Assembly (NCBI RefSeq): GCF_021560015.1
Contig: NZ_CP073588.1
Span: 186,001-250,000 of the forward strand
Length of the DNA: 64,000 bases
DNA from: Shewanella vesiculosa
GTDB taxonomy: Bacteria; Pseudomonadota; Gammaproteobacteria; Enterobacterales; Shewanellaceae
Direction: 5' to 3'
The position numbers and the translations under genes were made by a program. Below are positions 9,335-17,456 of the stretch, one piece after another. The notes below the pieces were generated by a model. The model did no database searches and was not told the DNA's origin. It worked only from the letters and a program-made list of their open reading frames with translations. Position 1 is the stretch's first letter; each line of letters begins with the position of its first letter.

Positions 9335-10306
9335 ATGAAACTGAAAAAACTTGTCGGCGCAATTACTCTTACAGCCGCTGGCGTATTCTCAGCAGCATCT
9401 ATGGCTGCTATAGATCCAACTTTACCATCATATGAAAAAACAAGTGGTGTTTCTGGTAACTTGTCTTCTGTTGGCTCTGATACATTAGCAAACATGATGA
9501 CGTTATGGGCTGAAGAGTTTAAACACATCTATCCAAACGTTAATATCCAAATCCAAGCAGCCGGTTCTTCAACTGCGCCACCAGCATTAACTGAAGGTAC
9601 TTCTCAATTCGGTCCTATGAGCCGCAAAATGAAGCCTAACGAAGTTGAAGCATTTGAAAAGCATTTCGGTTATAAGCCAACAGCGGTTCGTGTTGCTATC
9701 GATGCTTTAGCTGTATTCGTACACAAAGATAACCCAATTACAGGTTTAAGCATTGAACAAATTGATGCTATCTTCTCTTCTACACACAAGTGTGGCGGTA
9801 AAGAAATCAACCGTTGGGGCGATGCTGGTTTAGACGGCAACTGGGCAGCTAAAGACGTTCAGCTTTACGGTCGTAACTCAGTATCTGGTACTTACGGTTA
9901 CTTTAAAGAAAAAGCATTATGTAAAGGTGACTTCCGTGCAAACGTGAACGAGCAACCAGGTTCTGCTTCTGTAGTTCAGTCTGTTTCTCAGTCACTTAAT
10001 GCCATTGGTTACTCTGGTATTGGTTATAAAACAGCGGGCGTAAAAGCGGTAGCTATCTCTAAGAAAGGTGATAAGTTTATCGAAGCATCAGCAGCCAACG
10101 CAGCAGATGGTACTTACCCACTATCACGTTACTTATATGTTTACGTGAACAAGCATCCTAATAAAGACCTATCGCCAATGGATCGTGAATTCTTACGCTT
10201 CGTATTGTCTAAGCAAGGTCAGCAAATTGTTGAGAAAGATGGTTATGTTCCATTACCAACATCTGTGATTTCAAAAGATTTAGAGAAAGTCGGTATTACG
10301 CTTTAG
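9335..10306 (+). CDS. pstS: Phosphate ABC transporter periplasmic binding protein, PstS family
   Basis: A 323-aa exported protein. The signal peptide ends near SMAA; the mature part has the PstS phosphate-binding hallmarks [32 protein letters not shown] and [11 protein letters not shown]. It binds phosphate in the periplasm for delivery to PstCAB. pstC, pstA and pstB are not next to it here; a terminator follows directly, so either the permease genes are elsewhere or this is one of two PstS paralogues, as is common in Shewanella. The tandem Pho box upstream indicates PhoB control. Confidence 0.92.
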   Translation: MKLKKLVGAITLTAAGVFSAASMAAIDPTLPSYEKTSGVSGNLSSVGSDTLANMMTLWAEEFKHIYPNVNIQIQAAGSSTAPPALTEGTSQFGPMSRKMKPNEVEAFEKHFGYKPTAVRVAIDALAVFVHKDNPITGLSIEQIDAIFSSTHKCGGKEINRWGDAGLDGNWAAKDVQLYGRNSVSGTYGYFKEKALCKGDFRANVNEQPGSASVVQSVSQSLNAIGYSGIGYKTAGVKAVAISKKGDKFIEASAANAADGTYPLSRYLYVYVNKHPNKDLSPMDREFLRFVLSKQGQQIVEKDGYVPLPTSVISKDLEKVGITL

Positions 10307-10328
10307 TTAACTCACTTTCAGTAAACTT

Positions 10329-10354
10329 AAAAAGGCCTCTTTGAGGCCTTTTTT
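10329..10354 (+). terminator. Terminator after pstS
   Basis: GC-rich hairpin AAAAAGGCCTC/GAGGCCTTTTT followed by more T residues, 23 bp after the pstS stop codon. Confidence 0.88.
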
Positions 10355-10378
10355 GTTTTTTAACGTGAAAAAAAATAT

Positions 10379-10520
10379 AAAAAAAAGCAACCTAACTAAG
10401 AGGTTGCTGCTATTGCTAAGGGCAATGCTGTTGATAGATTTTTACAACTATCGAATAGGAGAATGATGATGAACAATAAGAAGCTACTTGGTACATAAAA
10501 AGTAATTCAAATTTGGTTCA
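10379..10520 (-). ncRNA. Putative sigma-E-dependent small RNA, copy 1
   Basis: About 140 nt, transcribed leftward towards pstS. A terminator hairpin GCAACCT/AGGTTGC (10387-10407) is followed on the minus strand by eight U residues (10379-10386). A sigma-E-type promoter lies just upstream. The segment 10457-10476 reads UUGUUCAUCAUCAUUCUCCU on the minus strand, shared in its first 14 bases with copies 2 to 5. Further stems GATAG/CTATC and TTGC/GCAA lie between this segment and the terminator. This copy is the most diverged: it lacks the CUAGCGC loop of the others. The remaining sequence 10555-10922 holds nothing I can identify apart from the start of the aminopeptidase gene. Confidence 0.65.
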
Positions 10521-10525
10521 TATAA

Positions 10526-10552
10526 TATGACTCATCATTTCTGAGTTAGTTC
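10526..10552 (-). promoter_or_regulatory. Sigma-E-type promoter of sRNA copy 1
   Basis: On the minus strand GAACTA (plus 10547-10552), 16 nt, TCATA (10526-10530). It deviates most from consensus among the five copies but keeps the identical spacing; a G precedes the -35, giving GGAACT. Confidence 0.5.
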
Positions 10553-10922
10553 CCGATGATACTAAAAAAATGCATTTTTATATAAAAATAAGATTGGCAA
10601 AATAAGATGTGAGATTAAAACGTTTTATTTTTTAATGGGTTGTATTCATTATAATCTAGATAGATTTTTCTGGTTTCTGGCGCTTTATTCGTCTTTTACC
10701 CGAAATACATTAAGGCATACATTGTGAATGTGATTTACTTCGCGTTATGTTTTAGGTTTATGCCATTCGTCGCATGGCAAACATCAAGTCTAAATTGATG
10801 GCTTATTATTTTGCTTTTCCTGTGATCGATATTCCTCTGTGACCCAATACGGCACATTTTGATGATGCTAATGCTATTATCGTTACTGGATTTGATGTTT
10901 CTCTGCCAAGTAAGGGTTTTTT

Positions 10923-12704
10923 GTGACTGCAAAATGGAACGTACAACACGATTACCATTCAAGCGCCAATACGGATGCTTTATGTGTGCATCATCTTGAT
11001 CTTAATCTCGTGGTTGATTTTGACTTACAGCAACTTATCGGCGTTGCCCGATTGCAATTTACGCGCACCATATCGGCAGTCTCATTAGTGTTAGATTGCC
11101 GAGATTTACTCATACAAGCTATCACCGACAGTCACGCTAATCCGTTGTCGTATACTATGAGTGATGTGAGTGACATACTCGGTCAAAAGCTGGTGATAGA
11201 TATTGGGGAGCAAGTCGATGAGGTGGTGATTGATTATCGTACATCCACAAACGCTCAAGGGCTTCAATGGCTTACACCGCAACAAACCTTAGGTAAAAAA
11301 TTACCTTACCTATTTAGCCAATCACAGCCCATCAACGCGCGTAGCTGGATACCTTTGCAAGATACCCCAAAAGCACGAATAACCTTTAATGCAACCATCA
11401 ATGTGCCCCAGGGTTTACGTGCGGTAATGAGTGCCGAAAATATCCCTGACATGCCAGATGATGGTGTATTTACATTTTGCATGAATAAACCGATCCCGAC
11501 ACATTTACTCGCGATAGCGGTTGGAGAGCTAAGCTTTCAAGCAACAGGTCCCAGAAGTGGTATTTATACTGAACCCGGCATGCTTGCTGCGGCTGTCAAA
11601 GAATTTGAAGATACCGAGTCGATGATCCAAATCGCTGAGTCCATATTAGGACCTTATGCTTGGGGCCGCTTTGACATGATTATTTTGCCACCAAGCTTTC
11701 CATTTGGTGGCATGGAAAATCCCATGTTAGCGTTTATGACCCCGACATTAATTGCTGGTGATAAAAGTCTTGTTTCAACTGTTGCTCACGAATTAGCTCA
11801 TTCTTGGACGGGTAATTTAGTCAGTAATGCAACTTGGCGAGATTTATGGCTCAATGAGGGATTTACCACTTATTTTACTAATCGTATTGTAGAAGCGGTT
11901 TATGGCGAAGAGCAGGCAGAACTCGAATGGGTTATCGAGTACGGACGTTTGCAAGAGGAAATGGGATCTACTCCCTTAGTCAGTCAAACCTTACCAGCCA
12001 ATGTGCAAGATCGCGATCCTAATCTGGCATTTAATCGCTTTACCTACGATAAAGCATCGATGTTTGTGCATGAGCTTGAAAGTCGATTAGGCCGAGCTGC
12101 ATTTGATAAGTTCCTATTTCAATATGTCGATTATTTTTCGTTTAGCGCCATTACCACTGAAACATTTATTGATTATGCCAAGCAAACGCTGTTGGTGGAA
12201 CATCATGATAAGTTAACGTTATCAGAGCTTAACGAGTGGGTGTATGGACAAGGATTACCTCAATGGTTTATCGGTCCAACCTCAAGCAGTTTAGATAAAG
12301 TTGAGTTAGCCGTTGAGGCTGTTATTAAAGGTACTCCAGCAATTGAGTTACAGGTCGATGGGTGGCGAGTTCACCACTGGCAGTATTTCCTCACCCAATT
12401 ACCTTTAGTGGTAAGCCAAGCGGTATTATTAGATTTAGACGCTACATTTACGTTAACAAATAGCCTGAATGCCGAAATAGCCTGTGATTGGTATCGAGTT
12501 GCCATCCGTAATCATTTTGATCCTGTGTTACCTGCATTAAGTGGCTACCTATGCCGTATAGGTCGAGGCAAATTTGTTAGACCCTTGTTTGTTGAGTTAC
12601 AAATAGCCGGTTATCAACAAGAATTACTCGATATTTATGCAAAAGCGCGCCCTGGCTATCATCCTTCTCTTCAAGTACAGCTAGACAAACTACTGATAAT
12701 TTGA
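10923..12704 (+). CDS. M1-family zinc aminopeptidase (leukotriene A4 hydrolase-like)
   Basis: A 593-aa cytosolic M1 metallopeptidase removing N-terminal residues from peptides. Visible hallmarks are the exopeptidase motif GGMEN at residues 262-266, the zinc motif HELAH at 289-293 and the third ligand E312 in NEGFTTY, exactly 18 residues later, followed by the C-terminal helical domain of the LTA4-hydrolase branch (YGQGLPQWF). The start is GTG at 10923 with AAGGG six bases upstream; no in-frame ATG offers a better choice. No signal peptide. Stands alone between small-RNA genes transcribed towards or away from it. Confidence 0.92.
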   Translation: MTAKWNVQHDYHSSANTDALCVHHLDLNLVVDFDLQQLIGVARLQFTRTISAVSLVLDCRDLLIQAITDSHANPLSYTMSDVSDILGQKLVIDIGEQVDEVVIDYRTSTNAQGLQWLTPQQTLGKKLPYLFSQSQPINARSWIPLQDTPKARITFNATINVPQGLRAVMSAENIPDMPDDGVFTFCMNKPIPTHLLAIAVGELSFQATGPRSGIYTEPGMLAAAVKEFEDTESMIQIAESILGPYAWGRFDMIILPPSFPFGGMENPMLAFMTPTLIAGDKSLVSTVAHELAHSWTGNLVSNATWRDLWLNEGFTTYFTNRIVEAVYGEEQAELEWVIEYGRLQEEMGSTPLVSQTLPANVQDRDPNLAFNRFTYDKASMFVHELESRLGRAAFDKFLFQYVDYFSFSAITTETFIDYAKQTLLVEHHDKLTLSELNEWVYGQGLPQWFIGPTSSSLDKVELAVEAVIKGTPAIELQVDGWRVHHWQYFLTQLPLVVSQAVLLDLDATFTLTNSLNAEIACDWYRVAIRNHFDPVLPALSGYLCRIGRGKFVRPLFVELQIAGYQQELLDIYAKARPGYHPSLQVQLDKLLII

Positions 12705-12745
12705 GTATTAACCTTTTTATTGCGTTGTTTTTGTCAAAAAATGAT

Positions 12746-12990
12746 AAAAAAAAATGGCAGCCACATTGGCTGCCAAAATAATGCTTTGCGGGTTGTTATC
12801 AACGGTGCGCTAGCGTGTTAATACTTCCCAATAGAGATGATGATGAACAATAAACTGTGTTGCAATAACTTAATCTAAACTGGTGTATGGCATAAGCCGC
12901 GTGAATCATTTAGCCGTATAATCAATTAACTCGGGGGATGAAGATTAACTCATTATATGGCACTCATTTGAAACTACATTTTATCCGTAC
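12746..12990 (-). ncRNA. Putative sigma-E-dependent small RNA, copy 2
   Basis: About 245 nt, transcribed leftward and ending convergent with the aminopeptidase gene. The terminator is a perfect 9-bp stem TGGCAGCCA/TGGCTGCCA (12755-12775) followed on the minus strand by nine U residues. The shared segment UUGUUCAUCAUCAUCUCU is at 12834-12850 (plus coordinates). Downstream of it a hairpin closes with ATTAAC/GTTGAT around the conserved loop sequence GCUAGCGC. Some 140 nt of 5' sequence precede the shared segment and resemble copy 3. A second internal promoter (TATAAT at about 12953 on the minus strand) could give a shorter form. Confidence 0.72.
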
Positions 12991-12996
12991 AATTAA

Positions 12997-13023
12997 TAAG
13001 ACTGGGCATAATCAGGAAAGTTC
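12997..13023 (-). promoter_or_regulatory. Sigma-E-type promoter of sRNA copy 2
   Basis: Minus strand GAACTT (plus 13018-13023), 16 nt, TCTTA (12997-13001). Just upstream of the -35 is an A/T-rich stretch (A7 then T6 on the minus strand) that resembles an UP element. Confidence 0.65.
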
Positions 13024-13284
13024 ACTGAAAAAATGATTTTTTTGAATTTATTTTGCGTGCGATAAATCGCTTCAGTTATCGATGGACTTTTGCACAGATG
13101 CTGATCTCTTTTGAGTGAGCCTTTATCGGAGTGAAGCCAGTATTTTGATAATAACTGCGCCATTAGAGATCAAAATTTAACCTAACTCGTTTGGGATTAT
13201 TGAGCTATTAGCATTATTGATGCTGCTCAATTCTTTGGGCGGATGATTAATACCATGTGTAAAAGGATTTCACACATTAATGGC

Positions 13285-13524
13285 AAAAAAATGGCAACCA
13301 ATGTGGTTGCCTAAGTCGTTCTTTGTAGGTCGTAATTAACGGTGCGCTAGCATGTTAATACTGCCTAAATAGGGATGATGATGAACATAAAACGGTATAG
13401 CAGTAATAATCCTAACTAAAAACTTGTGATAAGTGATGTCAATAATTTAGCAATAATCAATTAACGCTGATGAAGAAGCTAACTCATTATGCTGCACTTA
13501 CTTAAACTATATCTTACTCCGTAC
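13285..13524 (-). ncRNA. Putative sigma-E-dependent small RNA, copy 3
   Basis: About 240 nt, with the same organisation as copy 2, whose start lies about 540 bp away. Terminator stem GGCAACCA/TGGTTGCC (13293-13311) plus seven U residues. The shared segment at 13371-13388 reads AUGUUCAUCAUCAUCCCU. The following hairpin closes with TTAAC/GTTAA and has GCUAGCGC (here with an A-to-T flank change) in its loop. The 5' third is clearly homologous to copy 2. The 260-bp spacer 13024-13284 between copies 2 and 3 shows no gene. Confidence 0.75.
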
Positions 13525-13530
13525 AATTAA

Positions 13531-13557
13531 TAAGACTGGCTGTCATTAGGAAAGTTC
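13531..13557 (-). promoter_or_regulatory. Sigma-E-type promoter of sRNA copy 3
   Basis: Minus strand GAACTT (plus 13552-13557), 16 nt, TCTTA (13531-13535), with an A/T-rich upstream stretch nearly identical to that of copy 2. Confidence 0.65.
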
Positions 13558-13825
13558 ACTGAAAAAACGATTTTTTTGAATTTAATTTATCAGAGTCATA
13601 TTTTCGGTGTTTTCAGCGTATATCTTTGGGGGATAATAGCTAAAGATCATGAGTATATAGGGTTTATATTATGCAATGAGTGGTTTTTTATACAGTTTAT
13701 CAATAGGTTGGTTTTTAGCGCTTTAGCTGGGTCTGGTCTCATAAGCTACTTTTTAAACTATTGTGTATGCTCAGGAAGGCGTCGATGTGATGCCAACAGA
13801 TAAAGATTATTGGCAAATATAAGCT

Positions 13826-14010
13826 AAAAAAATGGCAACCAATATGGTTGCCTAAGTCGTTCTTTGTGGGTTGTGATTAACGGTGCGCTAGCGTGTTAAT
13901 ACTCGCCAAATAGGGATGATGATGAACAATACACATAAAGCTGTTGTAACAAGTAAATACAAACTAAACATTGGAGAACGGTTTAACGAGTTTGTCTCCT
14001 TACTGGTTAC
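13826..14010 (-). ncRNA. Putative sigma-E-dependent small RNA, copy 4
   Basis: About 185 nt. Terminator stem GGCAACCA/TGGTTGCC (13834-13852) plus seven U residues, nearly identical to copy 3. The shared segment UUGUUCAUCAUCAUCCCU is at 13912-13929, followed by the TTAAC/GTTAA hairpin with GCUAGCGC in its loop. The 5' part differs from copies 2 and 3 and contains its own stem GGAGA/TCTCC. The conserved 3' part next to a variable 5' part suggests that the shared segment, hairpin and terminator are the functional module. Confidence 0.77.
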
Positions 14011-14016
14011 ATATAT

Positions 14017-14043
14017 TCTGACTAGGGGGATTGGTAAAAGTTC
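14017..14043 (-). promoter_or_regulatory. Sigma-E-type promoter of sRNA copy 4
   Basis: Minus strand GAACTT (plus 14038-14043), 16 nt, TCAGA (14017-14021), close to the known sigma-E -10 forms TCTGA and TCAAA. The region upstream is T- and A-rich. Confidence 0.72.
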
Positions 14044-14196
14044 ACTCAATGACAAAAAAATTTAAAAATAATTGCTGAGTAAGATTTCGTTAATGTTTAC
14101 CGCGCAAAGCCGGTAACTAAGATTTAGCGGCAAATAAGTTTATATCAGGATAATGAGGTCATGTAATCCAGAGTGAATGATGTGTTTAACAAACAT

Positions 14197-14298
14197 AAAA
14201 AAAGGCAATCAAATGATTGCCTATCGATCGACTTAGCGATCAAGGGGACCGCGCTAGAAGTCCCAGGGAGATGATGAACAAAAGTGAATATCACTGTT
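14197..14298 (-). ncRNA. Putative sigma-E-dependent small RNA, copy 5 (shortest)
   Basis: About 100 nt, the size of classical Hfq-dependent sRNAs. A 5' hairpin AGTGA/TCACT is followed by UUGUUCAUCAUCUCCCU (14265-14281), a hairpin GGGAC/GTCCC with loop containing CUAGCGC, a stem GATCG/CGATC, and a terminator stem GGCAATCA/TGATTGCC (14204-14221) with seven U residues. The closing stem GGGAC/GTCCC replaces TTAAC/GTTAA of copies 3 and 4, so both strands changed together while the loop stayed the same; this compensatory change supports a real RNA structure. From 14332 to 14587 I see no further feature. Confidence 0.8.
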
Positions 14299-14304
14299 AC
14301 TAAG

Positions 14305-14331
14305 TTTGAGTACCTGATGGTTAAAAAGTTC
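14305..14331 (-). promoter_or_regulatory. Sigma-E-type promoter of sRNA copy 5
   Basis: Minus strand GAACTT (plus 14326-14331), 16 nt, TCAAA (14305-14309): a consensus-quality sigma-E promoter with an A/T-rich upstream stretch. Confidence 0.78.
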
Positions 14332-14587
14332 AATCTAAATACAATTTTTTATCGAAATAAAGATATAAATTTTATATTTTATAACTATCAGTAGCTTAGG
14401 TTTGTATTATTTTTGCTGTTTTTGAGATTTAAATTTGATGGTTAAATTTAAACATTGCAAAGGGATCTAACGCGTCAATTTATTTCTGTCTTCTTGGTAA
14501 CAGTAAGGCGATTAATATGATATCAATCGCCTAGCGTAAACACCTATTGCGCACGTAATTATAATATTCGAGCATCTGTGGTGCTGA

Positions 14588-15073
14588 TTAACTGAGCAAC
14601 TTTTCAATAATAGTATTAAGCTCTTCTGGCTTAGTGGTTGGCGCATAGCGCTCAAGGATATTCCCTTGTTTATCAACTAAAAACTTAGTGAAGTTCCATT
14701 TAATAGATTCACTCCCTAAAAGACCTTTGGCAGACTTTTTAAGATGTTGGTACAAAGGATGACTGTTATTACCATTAACTTCAATTTTGCTAAACAGTGG
14801 AAATGTTACGCCAAAATTTAGTTGGCAAAATTGGCTGATCTCATCTTCTTTACCTTGTTCTTGTTTACCAAATTGATTACAAGGAAAGCCCAAGATAACT
14901 AAACCTCTATCTTTATATTGCTGATATAAATCCTCAAGTGCTTTGTATTGCGGAGTAAATCCACATTTACTTGCCGTGTTAACAATAAGCAAGACCTTAT
15001 CTTTAAACTGCTCCATGACAAGGTCTTTGCCTTGAATATCTTTTACGTTAATAGAATAAATTGCTGCAGTCAT
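14588..15073 (-). CDS. Glutathione peroxidase family protein (BtuE-like, Cys type)
   Basis: A 161-aa thioredoxin-fold peroxidase. The peroxidatic motif [11 protein letters not shown] has Cys where some family members have selenocysteine; the other signature parts, [11 protein letters not shown] and WNFTKFLVD, supply the Gln, Trp and Asn of the catalytic tetrad. These enzymes reduce hydrogen peroxide and lipid hydroperoxides, in bacteria usually with thioredoxin as the better donor. Cytoplasmic, single-gene unit, divergent from mgtE. E. coli BtuE is similar in size (183 aa). Confidence 0.92.
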   Translation of the reverse strand: MTAAIYSINVKDIQGKDLVMEQFKDKVLLIVNTASKCGFTPQYKALEDLYQQYKDRGLVILGFPCNQFGKQEQGKEDEISQFCQLNFGVTFPLFSKIEVNGNNSHPLYQHLKKSAKGLLGSESIKWNFTKFLVDKQGNILERYAPTTKPEELNTIIEKLLS

Positions 15074-15224
15074 CTGATGCTCCTTTATATGAAAGATAGA
15101 CTATATTATAAACATGATTAGTTGGCAATTAAGTTGTGGGCAATTTAATTTATCTGTTTGCTTATCAATACTAATTTCAATATAGTTTGCGCATATTTTA
15201 CTACTAAGAATTAAGGACGGGCTT

Positions 15225-16623
15225 ATGAATGATGTAAAGAACGAACTTAACTCTGAAGATGAAATCGACACCAGTTCGCAACCACAAGCAGATGTCAGCC
15301 AAGTGGTACATTTGTTAACTGAAGCAGAAGGTGATGAGCAGGCTGAAATGTTCAGTGAGATCTTAACTGAAGCCGAGCCGGGCACCATTGCTCTATTACT
15401 CGAATCGTTACCACTGGATGAGCGTTATGAACGCTGGCAGCAAGTTGATGTTGAAGAACGTGTCGACGTTTTAAACTTAATGCGCGCCGATCCTCGTTTA
15501 GGCATTGTAAAGAAAATGCCCGACGAGGAATTAGACTTACTCTTTTCTCAATTAAGTCCTGAAGATCTTATTGAGTGGAGTGATTCGTTACCTGACAATA
15601 TTACTGATCGTGCATTAGCTCAGATGGGCGAGCGTCAGCGTAAGCACTTCGAGCTGTATGATCAATATTCTGAAAATGAAATCGGTCGATATGCTGATCA
15701 CCAGATGCTGGCATTAAGTCTTAATTCTACCGTCGCACAAGGACAACGTTTTTTTCGTCGAATCGATTTAGATTGTAATGACCACCTATTTTTGGTCGAT
15801 AGTAACGATAAATATTTAGGAACAGTGCGGCGTTATGACGTATTCAGAACGGCAGATCTTGACACTCAACTGCACGTCTTAAAATGGGATGACAGCCGAG
15901 TTATCTCTGCCGATTCATCTTTAATTGAAGCCGCCGAAGCGATTGAGCATAGTCGTGAGCTTGAATTACCAGTTGTTGATGAAGACGGTATATTGATTGG
16001 CCGCATGACATTGCGAACAGCGACAGCCTTAGTGCGTGAACATTATGAAGCACAACTAATGGCAACCGCAGGTATGGATGAACACGACGATTTATTTGCT
16101 CCAATTGTCATTGGTGCCAAACGTCGTGCCGTGTGGCTAGGGATTAACTTACTTACCGCATTTTTAGCTTCTGCTACCATTGGTTTATTTGAGAATGTAT
16201 TGTCGCAGGTTGTTGCATTAGCGGTATTGATGCCTATTGTGGCATCAATGGGGGGGGATTGCGGGGAGCCAATCATTAACGCTGATGATCCGTGGTATGG
16301 CAATGGGTCAAATTTCAGCTGGTAACGTCATGTCGTTGATGAAAAATGAGCTAGGGATCGGTGCGCTTAATGGCATGCTATGGTCAATTGTCATTGGTAT
16401 TATTGCGGGGTGGTGGTTTGACGATACGATCATGGGTATTGTTATTGCTTGTGCAATTTTAATCAATATGGCGGTTGCTGCTATTGCCGGGGTGATGGTA
16501 CCGATGATTTTACAGCGTTTTAATCAAGATGCGGCTTTATCGGGATCGGTTATTCTCACCACTGTGACCGACGTGGTAGGTTTTTTTACCTTCTTGGGAT
16601 TAGCGACCATACTGTACCTGTAA
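15225..16623 (+). pseudogene. mgtE: Magnesium transporter MgtE, frameshifted in a G8 tract
   Basis: Two overlapping frames together make one MgtE channel of about 465 codons. The first (15225-16325) has the cytosolic N domain, paired CBS domains and the first membrane helices; the second (from about 16250 to 16623) has the remaining membrane helices, ending GLATILYL. The break is at a run of eight G (16250-16257): with seven G the reading would continue as ASMGGIAGSQSLTLMIRG, the conserved MgtE pore sequence. As read, the first frame ends in an unrelated tail and the gene is inactive. A sequencing error, real slippage, or true decay cannot be told apart here. AAGGACGG before the ATG is a good ribosome-binding site. 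Confidence 0.88.
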
Positions 16624-16692
16624 ACAGAAATACTCTAATCACTGATTGCTCACGTTTTACAGCATGAACATCCACAATAAATTAGTTTGTCT

Positions 16693-16726
16693 AAATGGTC
16701 TTGAATTGCTCAAGGCCATTTTTTTT
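16693..16726 (+). terminator. Terminator after mgtE
   Basis: Hairpin AATGGTCTTGA/TCAAGGCCATT with one wobble pair, followed by eight T residues. Confidence 0.8.
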
Positions 16727-16733
16727 AGCCAAT

Positions 16734-16764
16734 AAAAAAGCAAGTTTCAGGCAACTTGCTTTTT
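16734..16764. terminator. Terminator of the small minus-strand gene at 16791-16952
   Basis: Hairpin AAAAAGCAAGTT/AACTTGCTTTTT with runs of A and T on its two sides; probably ends the 53-aa gene on the minus strand and backs up the mgtE terminator. Confidence 0.72.
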
Positions 16765-16790
16765 AAACTTGATGAGAAAATCCTGATAAA

Positions 16791-16952
16791 TTACTTCCAC
16801 TTAGCAGGTGCAAACTCCGTTTCAGCATTATCGTCAAAGTAACGTCGTTTAGTATCTCGGCGGCGCTGTTTTACTTTTTTCGACTTCGGTTTTCCCTTGA
16901 TGTTATCGCCCCATGGCGCATCATCTTCATCAAATTCAAATGAGTGTGACAT
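16791..16952 (-). CDS. Small conserved-looking basic/acidic protein, 53 aa, unknown function
   Basis: ATG at 16952 to TAA at 16791. The protein starts MSHSFEFDEDDAPWGDNI, continues with a very basic middle (KGKPKSKKVKQRRRDTKRR) and ends ETEFAPAKWK. The acidic-then-basic layout and lack of membrane segments suggest a soluble nucleic-acid- or ribosome-associated protein, but I do not recognise it. It is followed by its own terminator, which supports a real gene. The upstream GGAA is only a modest ribosome-binding site. Confidence 0.6.
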   Translation of the reverse strand: MSHSFEFDEDDAPWGDNIKGKPKSKKVKQRRRDTKRRYFDDNAETEFAPAKWK

Positions 16953-17222
16953 TTTCAACATTCCAGATAACTGTACCTCTGTTGGTACAGCCTCTTTTTA
17001 CCTAAAGTTAATAATAAGCTAAAGCGAAATATTTCATCCTTGATGGTAAAAATTATTGCACGTGAAAATGACATTGAGATGACAATTGAATCTTTGCTAA
17101 AAATAAATCATCTTTCTTTGTACGAGTTCATGCTGACATAGTGTTAATTACAGTTACTAAGTTTTGCTATAGCGTTGCTCAGTGATACATGGCTGTCTAG
17201 CGCGCTAAATGGAGGTCTTGTG

Positions 17223-17354
17223 ATGATTAATACACATTGTTTTGATGTTATAGGCGAGAGTCAATCAGCCGATGCAAAAAAGCTTATTACTGATGCTGCT
17301 GTTGTTATTGCTTGGGTAAACGCTTATCAAGTGCATTACGCCAATAGTAAATAG
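17223..17354 (+). CDS. Possible 43-aa small protein, unknown function
   Basis: ATG at 17223 with GGAGG eight bases upstream (a GTG directly before it is also in frame). The product starts MINTHCFDVIGESQSADAKK and ends VHYANSK. The strong ribosome-binding site is the main support; no family is recognised and no terminator is evident. The rest of the gap 16953-17456 shows nothing else. Confidence 0.4.
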   Translation: MINTHCFDVIGESQSADAKKLITDAAVVIAWVNAYQVHYANSK

Positions 17355-17456
17355 CATTTTGTGAACACTGTTTTCATAGATTGTGCGCAACAGCGTCAAT
17401 CATTATTGAATGCCAAATTAAGCCTAATCACGCTGAGTATCACAAGCGTTATGAAA

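Noticed and set aside
10735..10962. Minus-strand 75-aa open frame overlapping the aminopeptidase start
   Set aside because: Overlaps the start of a clear gene on the other strand and has no family resemblance or ribosome-binding site.
12948..12953. TATAAT on the minus strand as the main promoter of sRNA copy 2
   Set aside because: No -35 element at proper distance and copy 3 has only CATAAT; the GAACTT-N16-TCNNA pair is kept in all five copies and so is preferred. A second start cannot be excluded.
13576..13803. Plus-strand 75-aa open frame between sRNA copies 3 and 4
   Set aside because: No ribosome-binding site, no recognisable family, and it lies in the spacer just upstream of an sRNA promoter; most likely chance.
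10468..13990. Plus-strand micro-ORFs beginning ATGATGATGAAC (MMMNN-) at each sRNA unit, as leader peptides
   Set aside because: Their reading frames diverge immediately after the first codons and have unrelated lengths (about 11 to 49 codons). The terminator U-runs, the promoters and the compensatory hairpin all fit transcription of the minus strand instead.
12740..14225. sRNA hairpins as ordinary terminators of flanking protein genes
   Set aside because: Only copy 2 lies after a plus-strand gene, and the U-run is on the minus strand in every copy; no minus-strand protein gene precedes any of them.
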